A stretch of 64,000 bases of DNA from JAEUJM01 sp044221555 (GTDB lineage: Bacteria; Actinomycetota; Acidimicrobiia; Acidimicrobiales; DATDAH01). A program made the position numbers and the translations under genes. Position 1 is the stretch's first letter. Each line of letters starts with the position of its first letter. Below, in pieces: positions 1 to 11,609 of the stretch. The stretch spans positions 86,197 to 150,196 of the forward strand of contig JBGAOY010000012.1 of NCBI GenBank assembly GCA_044221555.1, given 5' to 3'. The notes beneath the pieces were generated by a model, which was given only the letters and a program-made list of their open reading frames with translations, was not told where the DNA came from and did not search any database.

Positions 1-1
1 C

Positions 2-130
2 CACATCCGGGCGGTGATCGACGGCGGCCCCACCGACGCCGACAACCTCCAACCCCACTGCGGGCCCCACAACCGCCACAAAGAGACCCAGGACCGCAAA
101 CGCCGCAAACGCCCACCACCCCCAGCCTGA
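2..130 (+). CDS. HNH endonuclease, C-terminal fragment (cut by window edge)
   Basis: The reading frame open from base 2 to a TGA at 128-130 gives 42 residues containing DGGPTDADNLQPHC, GPHNRHK and a basic, proline-ending tail. The pattern of Asp-Asn-Leu-x-Pro, a Cys and then His-Asn-x-x-His-Lys is the C-terminal half of an HNH nuclease motif. Such domains end the large actinobacterial DUF222/13E12-type HNH proteins, and this is probably one of them; the N-terminal part lies outside the window, so the family is inference. Confidence 0.7.
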   Translation, partial: HIRAVIDGGPTDADNLQPHCGPHNRHKETQDRKRRKRPPPPA

Positions 131-271
131 ACACCCGGGCGCGCCGTCAACGCGCCGAACCAGCAGCGCGCGAACGACGACGCGACCACCCACGGCGCGG
201 CCGGACGCTGGCGGCCGGCGGACGACCGCCGCCGCTTCGAGCGTCAGGCGGCCGCCCTGCGCGCAATCGAG

Positions 272-403
272 AACGACGACGAGGGCACGCCGGAGCGCCT
301 CCCGGTTGACGACATCGTCCGTGTAGGAGTCGAACCATCGAGCGCGCCGTCGAGGGGTCAGTTGGTCGCGGACCACCTCGGGGAACCCGCCCTCCAGCAT
401 CCA
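272..403 (-). pseudogene. Decayed fragment of a DUF4143-type ATPase
   Basis: On the minus strand a short frame reads WMLEGGFPEVVRDQLT, then RRRARWFDSYTDDVVNREAL. GGFPEVV followed by RR-x-RWF-x-x-Y-x-x-x-VV-x-R is the signature of AAA ATPases carrying DUF4143. No frame continues it on either side: upstream the frame is lost and downstream it becomes low-complexity, so this looks like a gene relic. The stretch 131-619 holds no other recognisable gene; the plus-strand frame stays open across it but has no credible start or family match. The identification rests on about 45 residues recognised by eye. Confidence 0.4.
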
Positions 404-619
404 GGCCTGCCAGCCCGCAGTTCGTGGGCATGCTCCTCGACATCTTGTGGCGAGCAGACACGGCGGTCCTGGGAGGTGGCCGTCCGTCCCGTGCCGAGTC
501 GACGGTCGGGGAGGTCGCGACCTCGCCCAGCCAGCGGCCACGTCGAGCCGCCGGGCCGAATGCCGAATTGGTGTCGCGGTACCCTTCGGGACAGGGCGAG
601 AAAGGGGTTCGGCGGACAG

Positions 620-2389
620 GTGAAGGCGTCGGCGTGGCACTTGGTCGCGGTCGTGGTGACCATCGCCGTCCTGGAACCGATGGGGCCGGGAGTCGCGCAC
701 GGGGCCGGCGTCGTCGAGAACCCCACGATCGAGGTGACCACCACCGACGACGTGGTCGATCCCAACGACGGCGTCGTGTCGCTGCGGGAGGCGTTCGACC
801 TGGCCAACGCCGCCCCGGGTGACGACACGATCGACCTCGCCGCCGACGTGACGTACGCCGTCAGCCTCGATTGCGCGATCGCGGACGACGCCAACGTCGG
901 CGGCGACCTCGACCACACGGACCGCACCGGTGCCCTGGCCCTCGACGGGGCGATCGGCGGGAGCCGCGACTTCTACCCACGGACGACGGTCCAGGTCGAC
1001 CCCTCGTGCCCGGCGCGGGCCATCCACGCCCTCGGGGACGGGATCGTGAGTCTGAGCGGCGTCATCGTCGAAGGCGGCCATCCGGGTGCCGACGACGCCG
1101 GCGGCGATGGAGGCGGCATCCGCGGCGCCGGCGGGGTGTCGCTCGGCACCAGCTACGTCGTGTCGAACCAGGCGGCCGGACGGGGTGGGGGCATCGCGGC
1201 CCCCGTCGTGCGCCTCGGTGGGTCCGCCGTCGCGTACAACGCGGCCTCCGGATCGGGGGAAGGCCCGGTGGGCGGTGGCATCTGGGGCCTCGATGTCGAG
1301 GTCGACCACTCGTCGGTCTTCGCCAACAGCACGACCGCCCCCGGCAGCCTCGGCGGTGGGGTGGCCTCGCCGTCGACCGTACGCCTCAGCGATACCACCG
1401 TGAGCAACAACGTGGCCGTCGGCGGTGGCGGTGGTGTCGTGGCCCGCCGCGCAGAGGTCGAGGGATCGAGGGTGCAGGGCAATCGGACGACCGGCCTGGG
1501 CGCCCCCGGAGGAGGTCTGCTGGGCTGGTCCAGTTCCGAGGACAACCGCGGGTCGGTCTCGCTGAACTGGAGCGGCGTCTTCGACAACAGCGCGACGGGC
1601 GGTGGCGGCGGCGTCGCGGCCTCGTCGATCGGCGCGTGGTCGAGCGCGGTGTCGCAGAACCACGGCGTGGATCTCGGCGGCGGTCCCGGGCCGTTCAGCG
1701 GCGGCGGGGGCGGCATCGCCGCCGGTTTCCTCAACACCGACGACCTCGCCGTGGACCGCAACACGGTGGTCGCCGCGGTCGCTGGTGGCGTGGCCCACGG
1801 CGGTGGCGTCCGCGCGGGTGAGGCGAGGCTCACCCGCGCCTCGATCACCCGCAACGAGGTCGAGGGCCCGGGCATCGGCGGCGGGGTGTACGCCAGCGAC
1901 GTCCAGGCGGAGAACACCACCGTTGCCGAGAACCAGGTCGGTCAGGGCGGCCAGGGCGGAGGCCTGGCGGTCACCGAGCCCGGATACGTCTCGCTCAGGC
2001 TGTCGACGATCACCGGCAACAGCGCACCCGCCGGTGCGAACATCGGCCCCGCTCCCTACTCGGACATCTCCGCCTCCGTCATCGGTGAACCGCGCGGAGG
2101 AGGACGCAACTGCACGGGCCCGACCCTGGATTCCGACGGCTACAACGTCGTGGGCGCCGGCGGGGGGTGTGGGCTGCACGGCCGGGGCGACGTCCGGCAG
2201 GTGTCCGACCTGCAGCTCGGCTGGCTCGGCCGGTCGTTGGCGTGGGAGATCGTCGCGCTCTCCCGCCGCCCGATGGGCCCCGTCCTCAGCATCGTGCCGG
2301 CCTGGCGCTGCCCCCGCACGGAGGACGCTCGAGGGCACGAGCGACCTCGGGGCCGCAAGTGCGAGGCCGGCGCGGTGGAGGTGCTGTGA
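620..2389 (+). CDS. Secreted CSLREA-domain right-handed beta-helix protein
   Basis: A 589-residue secreted protein starting at GTG 620, where a signal peptide follows directly (VKASAWHLVAVVVTIAV, then an Ala-rich cleavage region). The longer open frame upstream is poor in coding character. Next comes a CSLREA-like motif (VVSLREAFDLANAAPGDDTIDL), then many Gly-rich turns with S-x-x-x-x-N rungs such as SNNVAVGGGGG, FDNSATGGGGG and TGNSAPAG, typical of parallel beta-helix pectate-lyase folds of the 'choice-of-anchor Q' type. The end (GYNVVGAGGGCG ... CEAGAVEV) is also characteristic. No catalytic residues can be assigned; a surface or extracellular binding role is likely. Its stop overlaps the start of the homologous next gene by 4 bases. 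Confidence 0.75.
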   Translation: MKASAWHLVAVVVTIAVLEPMGPGVAHGAGVVENPTIEVTTTDDVVDPNDGVVSLREAFDLANAAPGDDTIDLAADVTYAVSLDCAIADDANVGGDLDHTDRTGALALDGAIGGSRDFYPRTTVQVDPSCPARAIHALGDGIVSLSGVIVEGGHPGADDAGGDGGGIRGAGGVSLGTSYVVSNQAAGRGGGIAAPVVRLGGSAVAYNAASGSGEGPVGGGIWGLDVEVDHSSVFANSTTAPGSLGGGVASPSTVRLSDTTVSNNVAVGGGGGVVARRAEVEGSRVQGNRTTGLGAPGGGLLGWSSSEDNRGSVSLNWSGVFDNSATGGGGGVAASSIGAWSSAVSQNHGVDLGGGPGPFSGGGGGIAAGFLNTDDLAVDRNTVVAAVAGGVAHGGGVRAGEARLTRASITRNEVEGPGIGGGVYASDVQAENTTVAENQVGQGGQGGGLAVTEPGYVSLRLSTITGNSAPAGANIGPAPYSDISASVIGEPRGGGRNCTGPTLDSDGYNVVGAGGGCGLHGRGDVRQVSDLQLGWLGRSLAWEIVALSRRPMGPVLSIVPAWRCPRTEDARGHERPRGRKCEAGAVEVL

Positions 2390-3672
2390 CGGTCCGCCGC
2401 CTCCTGGCGTCGGTGGCCGTGGGCGCGGTGGTGCTGGGCGGCCAGGGGGCGAAGCCGGCTGACGCGGCGGGTCCCGACATCCTCGTCACCACGCCCGAGG
2501 ACGTCGTCGACCCCGCGGACGGCCAGTTGTCGTTGCGGGAGGCGATCGACCTCGCCAACGCCACCGCGGGTGACGACGTGGTCGACCTCGGAGGCCGTAC
2601 CGCGGTCCTCGGGGTGTGCGATCAGGACGAGGGCGGGCCCTACGACGAGGACGCCAACGTCCACGGGGACCTCGACGTCAACGACGGCAGCGGGGATCTG
2701 ACGATCATGAACGGTGTGGTGGAGCAGCGGTGCGAGATCCAGCGGGTGCTCGATGTCAACGTGGCGACCGCACTCGAGCTGCGGGACGTCACCGTCACCG
2801 GCGGCGAGATGTTCCGCCCGGGTGGCGGCATCGCCAGCGCCGGGCCGTTGCTGCTGATCGATGCCACCGTGACGGGCAACGACGGCGAGGCCGGCGGCGG
2901 GGTGTACGGGACCGTCGTCGTCGTCCGTCGCTCGTCGATCACCGCCAACCACGCCTCCGGCATCGGCTTCGGCGGCGGCGGCATCCTGGCCACGCAGGAG
3001 GTCCGCATCACCGATTCGGTGGTCACCGACAACACCGTCGGGTGGTGGGGCAACGGCGGCGGACTACGCGCCCCCGACGTCGTCCTGCGTCGCTCCACGG
3101 TCAGCCACAACGAGACCACCGGTCGGGGTGCGTCCGGCGGTGGCGTGTGGGCCGGGAGGACCGCCCTCGTCGTCGATTCGACCATCTCGGACAACCGGTC
3201 GACCTACTCCTTCCGGTTCCCGGACGATCCCCCCGAGCCCGACATGACCGGCGGCCTCGATGCGCGGGGCTCGCTGGACGTCAGCCGCTCGACCATCGTG
3301 CGCAACGAGTCGCTCGGGGTGGCCAACATCTCGGTCTACGGGCCGTTCCGGGCCGGCGCCTCGGTCATCGGCGAGCGTCGCGGCTCGGGTGGCAGCTGCC
3401 GTGCTCGTGGCGCGGTCTCGTCCGGTGGCTACAACGTCGTGAGCGTCGGTGGCCGGTGCGGGCTCGGCGCCGGCACGGGCGACAGGGTCCGTCAGCCCCG
3501 GCTCGACCTGCGGCCCCTGGCCGACAACGGTGGGCTCGGCCCCACCCACCTGCCCATCGGGCGCCGCCTCAGCATCATCCCGCCGGGGCGTTGCGGCGCC
3601 GCCACCGACCAACGGCGCGAGCCCCGTCCGCAAGGAGCGTCCTGCGAGGCGGGCGCCGTCGAGGTCCCCTGA
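2386..3672 (+). CDS. Second secreted CSLREA-domain beta-helix protein
   Basis: A 428-residue paralogue of the preceding protein. Its GTG start (2386) overlaps the upstream TGA in a GTGA junction, implying translational coupling. It has a signal peptide (VTVRRLLASVAVGAVVLGG ... ADAAG), the CSLREA motif (QLSLREAIDLANATAGDDVVDL), beta-helix rungs (VTGNDGEAGGG, ITANHASGIGFGGGG, VSHNETTGRG) and the same C-terminal signature (GYNVVSVGGRCG ... PLADNGGLGPTHLP ... SCEAGAVEVP). The LADNGG-x-GPTH element near the end is kept here but degraded in the upstream copy, so this one is closer to the family norm. It probably arose by tandem duplication. Substrate is unknown. Confidence 0.75.
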   Translation: MTVRRLLASVAVGAVVLGGQGAKPADAAGPDILVTTPEDVVDPADGQLSLREAIDLANATAGDDVVDLGGRTAVLGVCDQDEGGPYDEDANVHGDLDVNDGSGDLTIMNGVVEQRCEIQRVLDVNVATALELRDVTVTGGEMFRPGGGIASAGPLLLIDATVTGNDGEAGGGVYGTVVVVRRSSITANHASGIGFGGGGILATQEVRITDSVVTDNTVGWWGNGGGLRAPDVVLRRSTVSHNETTGRGASGGGVWAGRTALVVDSTISDNRSTYSFRFPDDPPEPDMTGGLDARGSLDVSRSTIVRNESLGVANISVYGPFRAGASVIGERRGSGGSCRARGAVSSGGYNVVSVGGRCGLGAGTGDRVRQPRLDLRPLADNGGLGPTHLPIGRRLSIIPPGRCGAATDQRREPRPQGASCEAGAVEVP

Positions 3673-3687
3673 TCCCGGATCAACGAA

Positions 3688-3718
3688 GTTGATAATGGGG
3701 CACTCAGGTTTGTACACT
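3688..3718 (+). promoter_or_regulatory. dnaK promoter overlapped by a HAIR-like HspR operator
   Basis: The left arm GTTGATA (3688-3694), a 7-base spacer and the right arm ACTCAGG (3702-3708) follow the 7-7-7 layout of the HspR-binding HAIR element (consensus CTTGAGT-N7-ACTCAAG), matching 4/7 and 6/7 arm positions. The left arm contains a -35 hexamer TTGATA (3689-3694), 18 bases before a -10 TACACT (3713-3718). HspR bound here would block RNA polymerase directly. The leader to the dnaK ATG would be about 75 bases. Confidence 0.65.
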
Positions 3719-3798
3719 GCTGCTCACGCAGAGTCTCGAATTGCCGAAGATCTCGTAGCAGCCCCGCCCCAGACCCCCCAGCAACAGGAGTGCAGCAC

Positions 3799-5637
<1,839 letters not shown>

Positions 5638-5648
5638 GCGGCGTGGAG

Positions 5649-5676
5649 GGCCCCGGTCTGAGCGGAGACCGGGGCC
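5649..5676 (+). terminator. Strong intercistronic hairpin between dnaK and grpE
   Basis: GGCCCCGGTCT (5649-5659) and AGACCGGGGCC (5666-5676) form a perfect 11-bp stem around GAGCGG. No U-tract follows, so it may be a partial terminator or an mRNA-stability element that lets dnaK be made in excess over grpE-dnaJ-hspR. Confidence 0.5.
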
Positions 5677-5761
5677 GGCGTGGCCACGATGCCGGCGGAG
5701 CGGTCCGCCTCGTCAGTGGACGGGCCGCGACGGGCGAGCGACGCGGACAGGAGCGGGCGGC

Positions 5762-6532
5762 GTGACGAAGGCCAAGAAGCACGACGACGGAGATGCGGCG
5801 GGGCCGCCGGCCGAGCCCCGCGGCGTCTTCGACGACCTCCCGTACGCGGAGGAGTCGCCCTCGGTCCAGGAGCGGGCCCCGTCGATGGGCCGCGCCCGTC
5901 CCGGGGAGGGGAAGGGTCACGGCCCCGGTGCCGAGCGCCATGACACAGACGTCCCCGAGCGCCGCAGCAGCGACCGGCGCGCCGACGACGACGCGGCCGG
6001 CGACACCACCGACGCCGACACTGACGACGCCGGCGACGACACCGATGCTCCGTCCGAGGTGAGCGAGGACGCCCTCGCCGAGGCCGCCCTGCTGGTGAGG
6101 AACGACCTGGCTGCGCTCGAGCGCGAGCGCGACGAGTACCTCGACGGTCTGCGCCGCGTGCAGGCCGAGTTCGAGAACTACCGCAAGCGGGTGATCCAGC
6201 AGCAGTCCGACCACATCGAGCGGGCCGCCGAGGCCCTGGTGACCCAGTTGCTGCCGGTGCTCGACGCCTGCGACGCCGCCGTGCAGCACGGCGCCGACGA
6301 CGTGGTTCCCGTGCAGTCGCAGTTGGTCGACACCCTGGTCAAGCAGGGGCTCGAGCGCATCGACCCCGCCGGTGAGGCGTTCGACCCCAACTTCCACGAA
6401 GCGGTCATGCACGAGCCGGCCGACGGCGACGATGGCGACGCCGGCGCGGCGGTGGTGGTCGAGGTGCTGCGCACCGGGTACGGGTGGAAGGGCCGCGTGC
6501 TGCGACCCGCCATGGTGAAGGTCAAGGGGTAG
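5762..6532 (+). CDS. grpE: Nucleotide exchange factor GrpE
   Basis: A 256-residue GrpE, which releases ADP from DnaK. GTG 5762 is chosen because AGGAG (5749-5753) lies 8 bases upstream. The first ~95 residues are hydrophilic and acidic, with an Asp/Ala/Thr-rich stretch, and are longer than in most GrpE proteins. A long coiled coil follows (LAALERERDEYLDGLRRVQAEFENYRKRV), then the beta-wing domain with GLERIDPAGEAFDPNFHEAV and the end VLRTGYGWKGRVLRPAMVKV. It lies between dnaK and dnaJ in the usual actinobacterial order; a hairpin precedes it and dnaJ begins 5 bases after its stop. Confidence 0.96.
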   Translation: MTKAKKHDDGDAAGPPAEPRGVFDDLPYAEESPSVQERAPSMGRARPGEGKGHGPGAERHDTDVPERRSSDRRADDDAAGDTTDADTDDAGDDTDAPSEVSEDALAEAALLVRNDLAALERERDEYLDGLRRVQAEFENYRKRVIQQQSDHIERAAEALVTQLLPVLDACDAAVQHGADDVVPVQSQLVDTLVKQGLERIDPAGEAFDPNFHEAVMHEPADGDDGDAGAAVVVEVLRTGYGWKGRVLRPAMVKVKG

Positions 6533-6537
6533 GCCCC

Positions 6538-7674
6538 ATGGCTGCGCAGCGCGAGTGGTTCGAGAAGGACTACTACAAGACCCTCGGCGTCTCCGACAAG
6601 GCCACGCAGAAGGAGATCACCAAGGCCTACCGCAAGCTCGCGCGCGAGAACCATCCCGACACCAACAAGGACCCGGCGGCCGAAGAGCGCTTCAAGGAGG
6701 TGTCGGCGGCCTACGACGTGGTCGGCGACGCCGAGAAGCGCAAGGAGTACGACGAGGTCCGCCGCCTCGGCCCCATGGGCGGGGGCTTCGGCGGCCCCGG
6801 CGGGTTCGGGCCGGGTGGGGCCACGTTCACCACCGACGACCTGGGCGACCTCGGCAACCTCGGTGACCTGTTCGGTGGCCTGTTCGGCCGGGGCGGGCGA
6901 CGCGGTGGCGGGTCGAGGGGCCCCGGCCCGCAGCGGGGCGCCGACCTCGAGGCCGAGCTGCACCTGTCGTTCGAGGACGCCGTCCGTGGTGTCACCACCG
7001 CGGTCAACCTCACCAGCGATGCGCCCTGTCACACCTGCCACGGGTCGGGGGCCCGTCCCGGCAGCACCCCCACCCCGTGCCCGAGGTGTGGCGGGCGGGG
7101 CGTGCTCGACGACAACCAGGGGCTGTTCAGCTTCAGCCAGGCGTGCCCCCAATGCGCCGGTCGAGGCGTGGTGATCGACGACCCCTGCGCCACCTGCCGC
7201 GGCTCGGGCGTCGAGCGGCGGGCCCGCGACGTGAAGATCCGCGTGCCGGCCGGCGTGAACGACCGCCAGCGCATCCGTCTGAAGGGCCGGGGTGGCCCGG
7301 GTCGCAACGAGGGACCGGCGGGCGACCTGTTCGTGGTCGTGCGGGTGCGCCCCCACGACTTCTTCGGCCGCAGCGGGCGCGACCTCACCCTCACCGCACC
7401 CGTCACCTTCGCCGAGGCCGCCCTCGGCGCCGACGTCAAGGTGCCCACCCTCGACGGCGAGGCGGTCAAGATCCGCATGCCCGCCGGCACCCGCAACGGC
7501 CGCACCTTCCGGGTCAAGGGCCGGGGCGTGTCCACCAAGAAGGGCACCGGCGACCTGTTGGTCACCGTGGAGGTGGCGGTCCCGGCCAAGCTGTCCGCGG
7601 CCGAGCGCAAGGCGGTCGAGGCCCTGGCCGCGGCCGCCACCGAGTCGCCGCGAGCGCACCTGGGGGTGAGTTGA
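6538..7674 (+). CDS. dnaJ: Chaperone protein DnaJ (type I Hsp40)
   Basis: A 378-residue type I DnaJ. ATG 6538 follows AAGGGG at the end of grpE. The J domain (about residues 10-72) has the HPD motif in ENHPDTNK. A Gly/Phe-rich segment follows (GGGFGGPGGFGPGG), then four zinc-binding repeats CHTCHGSG, CPRCGGRG, CPQCAGRG and CATCRGSG, then the C-terminal substrate-binding domain (FFGRSGRDLTLTAPVTFAEAALG). It stimulates DnaK ATPase and delivers substrates. It is encoded in the HspR-controlled operon, and hspR starts one base after its stop. Confidence 0.97.
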   Translation: MAAQREWFEKDYYKTLGVSDKATQKEITKAYRKLARENHPDTNKDPAAEERFKEVSAAYDVVGDAEKRKEYDEVRRLGPMGGGFGGPGGFGPGGATFTTDDLGDLGNLGDLFGGLFGRGGRRGGGSRGPGPQRGADLEAELHLSFEDAVRGVTTAVNLTSDAPCHTCHGSGARPGSTPTPCPRCGGRGVLDDNQGLFSFSQACPQCAGRGVVIDDPCATCRGSGVERRARDVKIRVPAGVNDRQRIRLKGRGGPGRNEGPAGDLFVVVRVRPHDFFGRSGRDLTLTAPVTFAEAALGADVKVPTLDGEAVKIRMPAGTRNGRTFRVKGRGVSTKKGTGDLLVTVEVAVPAKLSAAERKAVEALAAAATESPRAHLGVS

Positions 7675-7675
7675 C

Positions 7676-8080
7676 ATGGCCGCGCCGACGTCCGACGCCA
7701 AGCGATCCGGGCAGGCCGTCTACGTGATCTCCGTGGCCGCCGAACTGGCCGGTGTGCACCCGCAGACCCTGCGGATCTACGAGCGCAAGGGCCTCGTCGA
7801 CCCGGCCCGCACCGGTGGCGGCAGCCGGCGCTACAGCGACGACGACATCGCCCAGTTGCGCCGCATCCAGGACCTCACCAACGAGGGCCTCAACCTCGAG
7901 GGCGTCCGTCAGGTGCTCGCGCTCGAAGCCCGGATCGAGGAGTTGCAGGCCCAGTTGGCCGAGGCCCTGGCCCACGCCCACGACGCCGTGGCCCAGACCC
8001 ACCGCCAGTACCGCCGCGACCTCGTCCCCGTCCGGCAGGCGCTGATGCTCTACCAGCGGCGGCGTAGGCCCTCGACCTGA
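7676..8080 (+). CDS. hspR: Heat-shock repressor HspR (MerR family)
   Basis: A 134-residue MerR-type repressor. The N-terminal winged helix-turn-helix reads VYVISVAAELAGVHPQTLRIYERKGLV ... GGGSRRYSDDDIAQLRRI, which matches HspR (Pro-Gln-Thr-Leu-Arg, Tyr-Glu-Arg-Lys-Gly-Leu, Gly-Gly-Ser-Arg-Arg-Tyr). A coiled-coil helix (LEARIEELQAQLAEAL) follows. It is the fourth gene of the dnaK operon, and HAIR-like inverted repeats precede both dnaK and clpB, its expected targets. The short basic tail (YQRRRRPST) lacks the hydrophobic end seen in some homologues. Convergent with the next gene, 24 bases apart. Confidence 0.93.
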   Translation: MAAPTSDAKRSGQAVYVISVAAELAGVHPQTLRIYERKGLVDPARTGGGSRRYSDDDIAQLRRIQDLTNEGLNLEGVRQVLALEARIEELQAQLAEALAHAHDAVAQTHRQYRRDLVPVRQALMLYQRRRRPST

Positions 8081-8104
8081 CTCGGGCCCTCGGAGACGAT
8101 CGGG

Positions 8105-8836
8105 TCAGCTGCCGAGCGCCGCCACCTGCGCGGGGGTCATCCCGTTGTCGTACAGGCGGATGCGCGACACGGCGCCCGACGACTCCTCGCGGTTGTCGTT
8201 GTCGCGGAAGAACCGCAGGGTGTTCAGCTCGCCGATCTTGCCGGCGGTCGGGTCGGTGACGTCGAACACCTGGGTGCCGTCCACGTAGCCGCGCAGCCGC
8301 CCGGCCTGCGACCGGGTGAGCACCAGGTTCACCCACTCGTCCGCGTCGATGTTCACCGGGGTGTCGAGGGCGTTGGGGTGGAACACGAATTGCCCGTTCA
8401 GCACGTAGGGGCCGTCGTCCGACAGCGCACGCGAGAAGTCGATCACCCGTCGGTAGCCGGTGACGTCGTCGAACCGGAACTTGACCACGATCGTGTAGCG
8501 GTTGCGGGGGATGACGCTGGTGGCGTCCACGAGTTGCAGGCCGTTCGCCTCGGGGAAGCGCAGGACGGTGCGGTTGACGCCGTCGACGTTCTCGGTGGCG
8601 AACGTGCTGGTGCCGCCGCTGCCGCAGTCGAACAGGGCCGGCGCCGCTGGTGAGGTGCTGCGGCGGTTGTTCCTGAACTTGTAGTCGGCCTTCAGCACCG
8701 GTGCGGCCTCCGTCGCGCCGGCCTCGGGCCCACGGGGCGGCGCGGCCGTGGCGCCACTCGGCCCGGTGAACGTCAGCGCGGTCGCCACGACCACAGTCAC
8801 CACCACCAGGCATCCAACGATCGGTGATCGCTGCAC
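8105..8836 (-). CDS. Secreted LamG/concanavalin A-like domain protein
   Basis: A 243-residue secreted protein. GTG at 8836 is chosen because a strong GGGGAGGAG (8841-8849) lies just upstream on this strand; the farther ATG at 8899 has no such site. The signal peptide is VQRSPIVGCLVVVTVVVATALTF. The rest resembles a laminin G-like jelly roll: FATENVDGVNRTVLRF, RYTIVVKFRFDDV, DEWVNLVLTRSQAGRLRGYVDGTQVFD and the closing LRFFRDNDN-x-EESSGAVSRIRLYDNGMTPAQVAAL, the standard ending of these domains. No catalytic residues; probably binds carbohydrate or another surface ligand. Its promoter region is shared with divergent clpB. Confidence 0.75.
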   Translation of the reverse strand: MQRSPIVGCLVVVTVVVATALTFTGPSGATAAPPRGPEAGATEAAPVLKADYKFRNNRRSTSPAAPALFDCGSGGTSTFATENVDGVNRTVLRFPEANGLQLVDATSVIPRNRYTIVVKFRFDDVTGYRRVIDFSRALSDDGPYVLNGQFVFHPNALDTPVNIDADEWVNLVLTRSQAGRLRGYVDGTQVFDVTDPTAGKIGELNTLRFFRDNDNREESSGAVSRIRLYDNGMTPAQVAALGS

Positions 8837-8941
8837 GGTTCTCCTCCCCAGCCCGCAAACGAGTGTGACAATGGTTGCACGGGATCGTGCCGGTGTCACG
8901 GGCCCGAGGCGGCGTCCGACGACTGCTGCCGCTGCTACAGA

Positions 8942-8985
8942 GTTGACAATAGCACTGTCAACTTTCCTGCTGGCGATGGTAGACT
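8942..8985 (+). promoter_or_regulatory. clpB operator (HAIR-like) and leaderless -10 element
   Basis: GTTGACA (8942-8948), a 7-base spacer and TGTCAAC (8956-8962) form a perfect inverted repeat with the 7-7-7 geometry of a HAIR element, sharing the TTGA/TCAA core. TAGACT (8980-8985) lies exactly 6 bases before the clpB ATG, as expected for a -10 element of a leaderless transcript. The operator lies in the -20 to -50 zone, so HspR binding would repress clpB. Confidence 0.6.
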
Positions 8986-8991
8986 GCGAAC

Positions 8992-11490
<2,499 letters not shown>

Positions 11491-11609
11491 GGTCTCCATT
11501 TCGAGCGCCGAACGCGCCATGACGTCGCCATTGCGCTTCGGGCCGTGCCTCTCGTCACCATGCTTGGTACCTTGACGCTGCGGCTCGCAGCTTCGAGGGG
11601 GTGGAGTGG

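Noticed and set aside
320..350. GGTTCGACTCC on the minus strand resembling a tRNA T-arm
   Set aside because: The flanking bases do not form a T-stem or acceptor stem and there is no anticodon arm nearby; the segment fits the DUF4143 relic.
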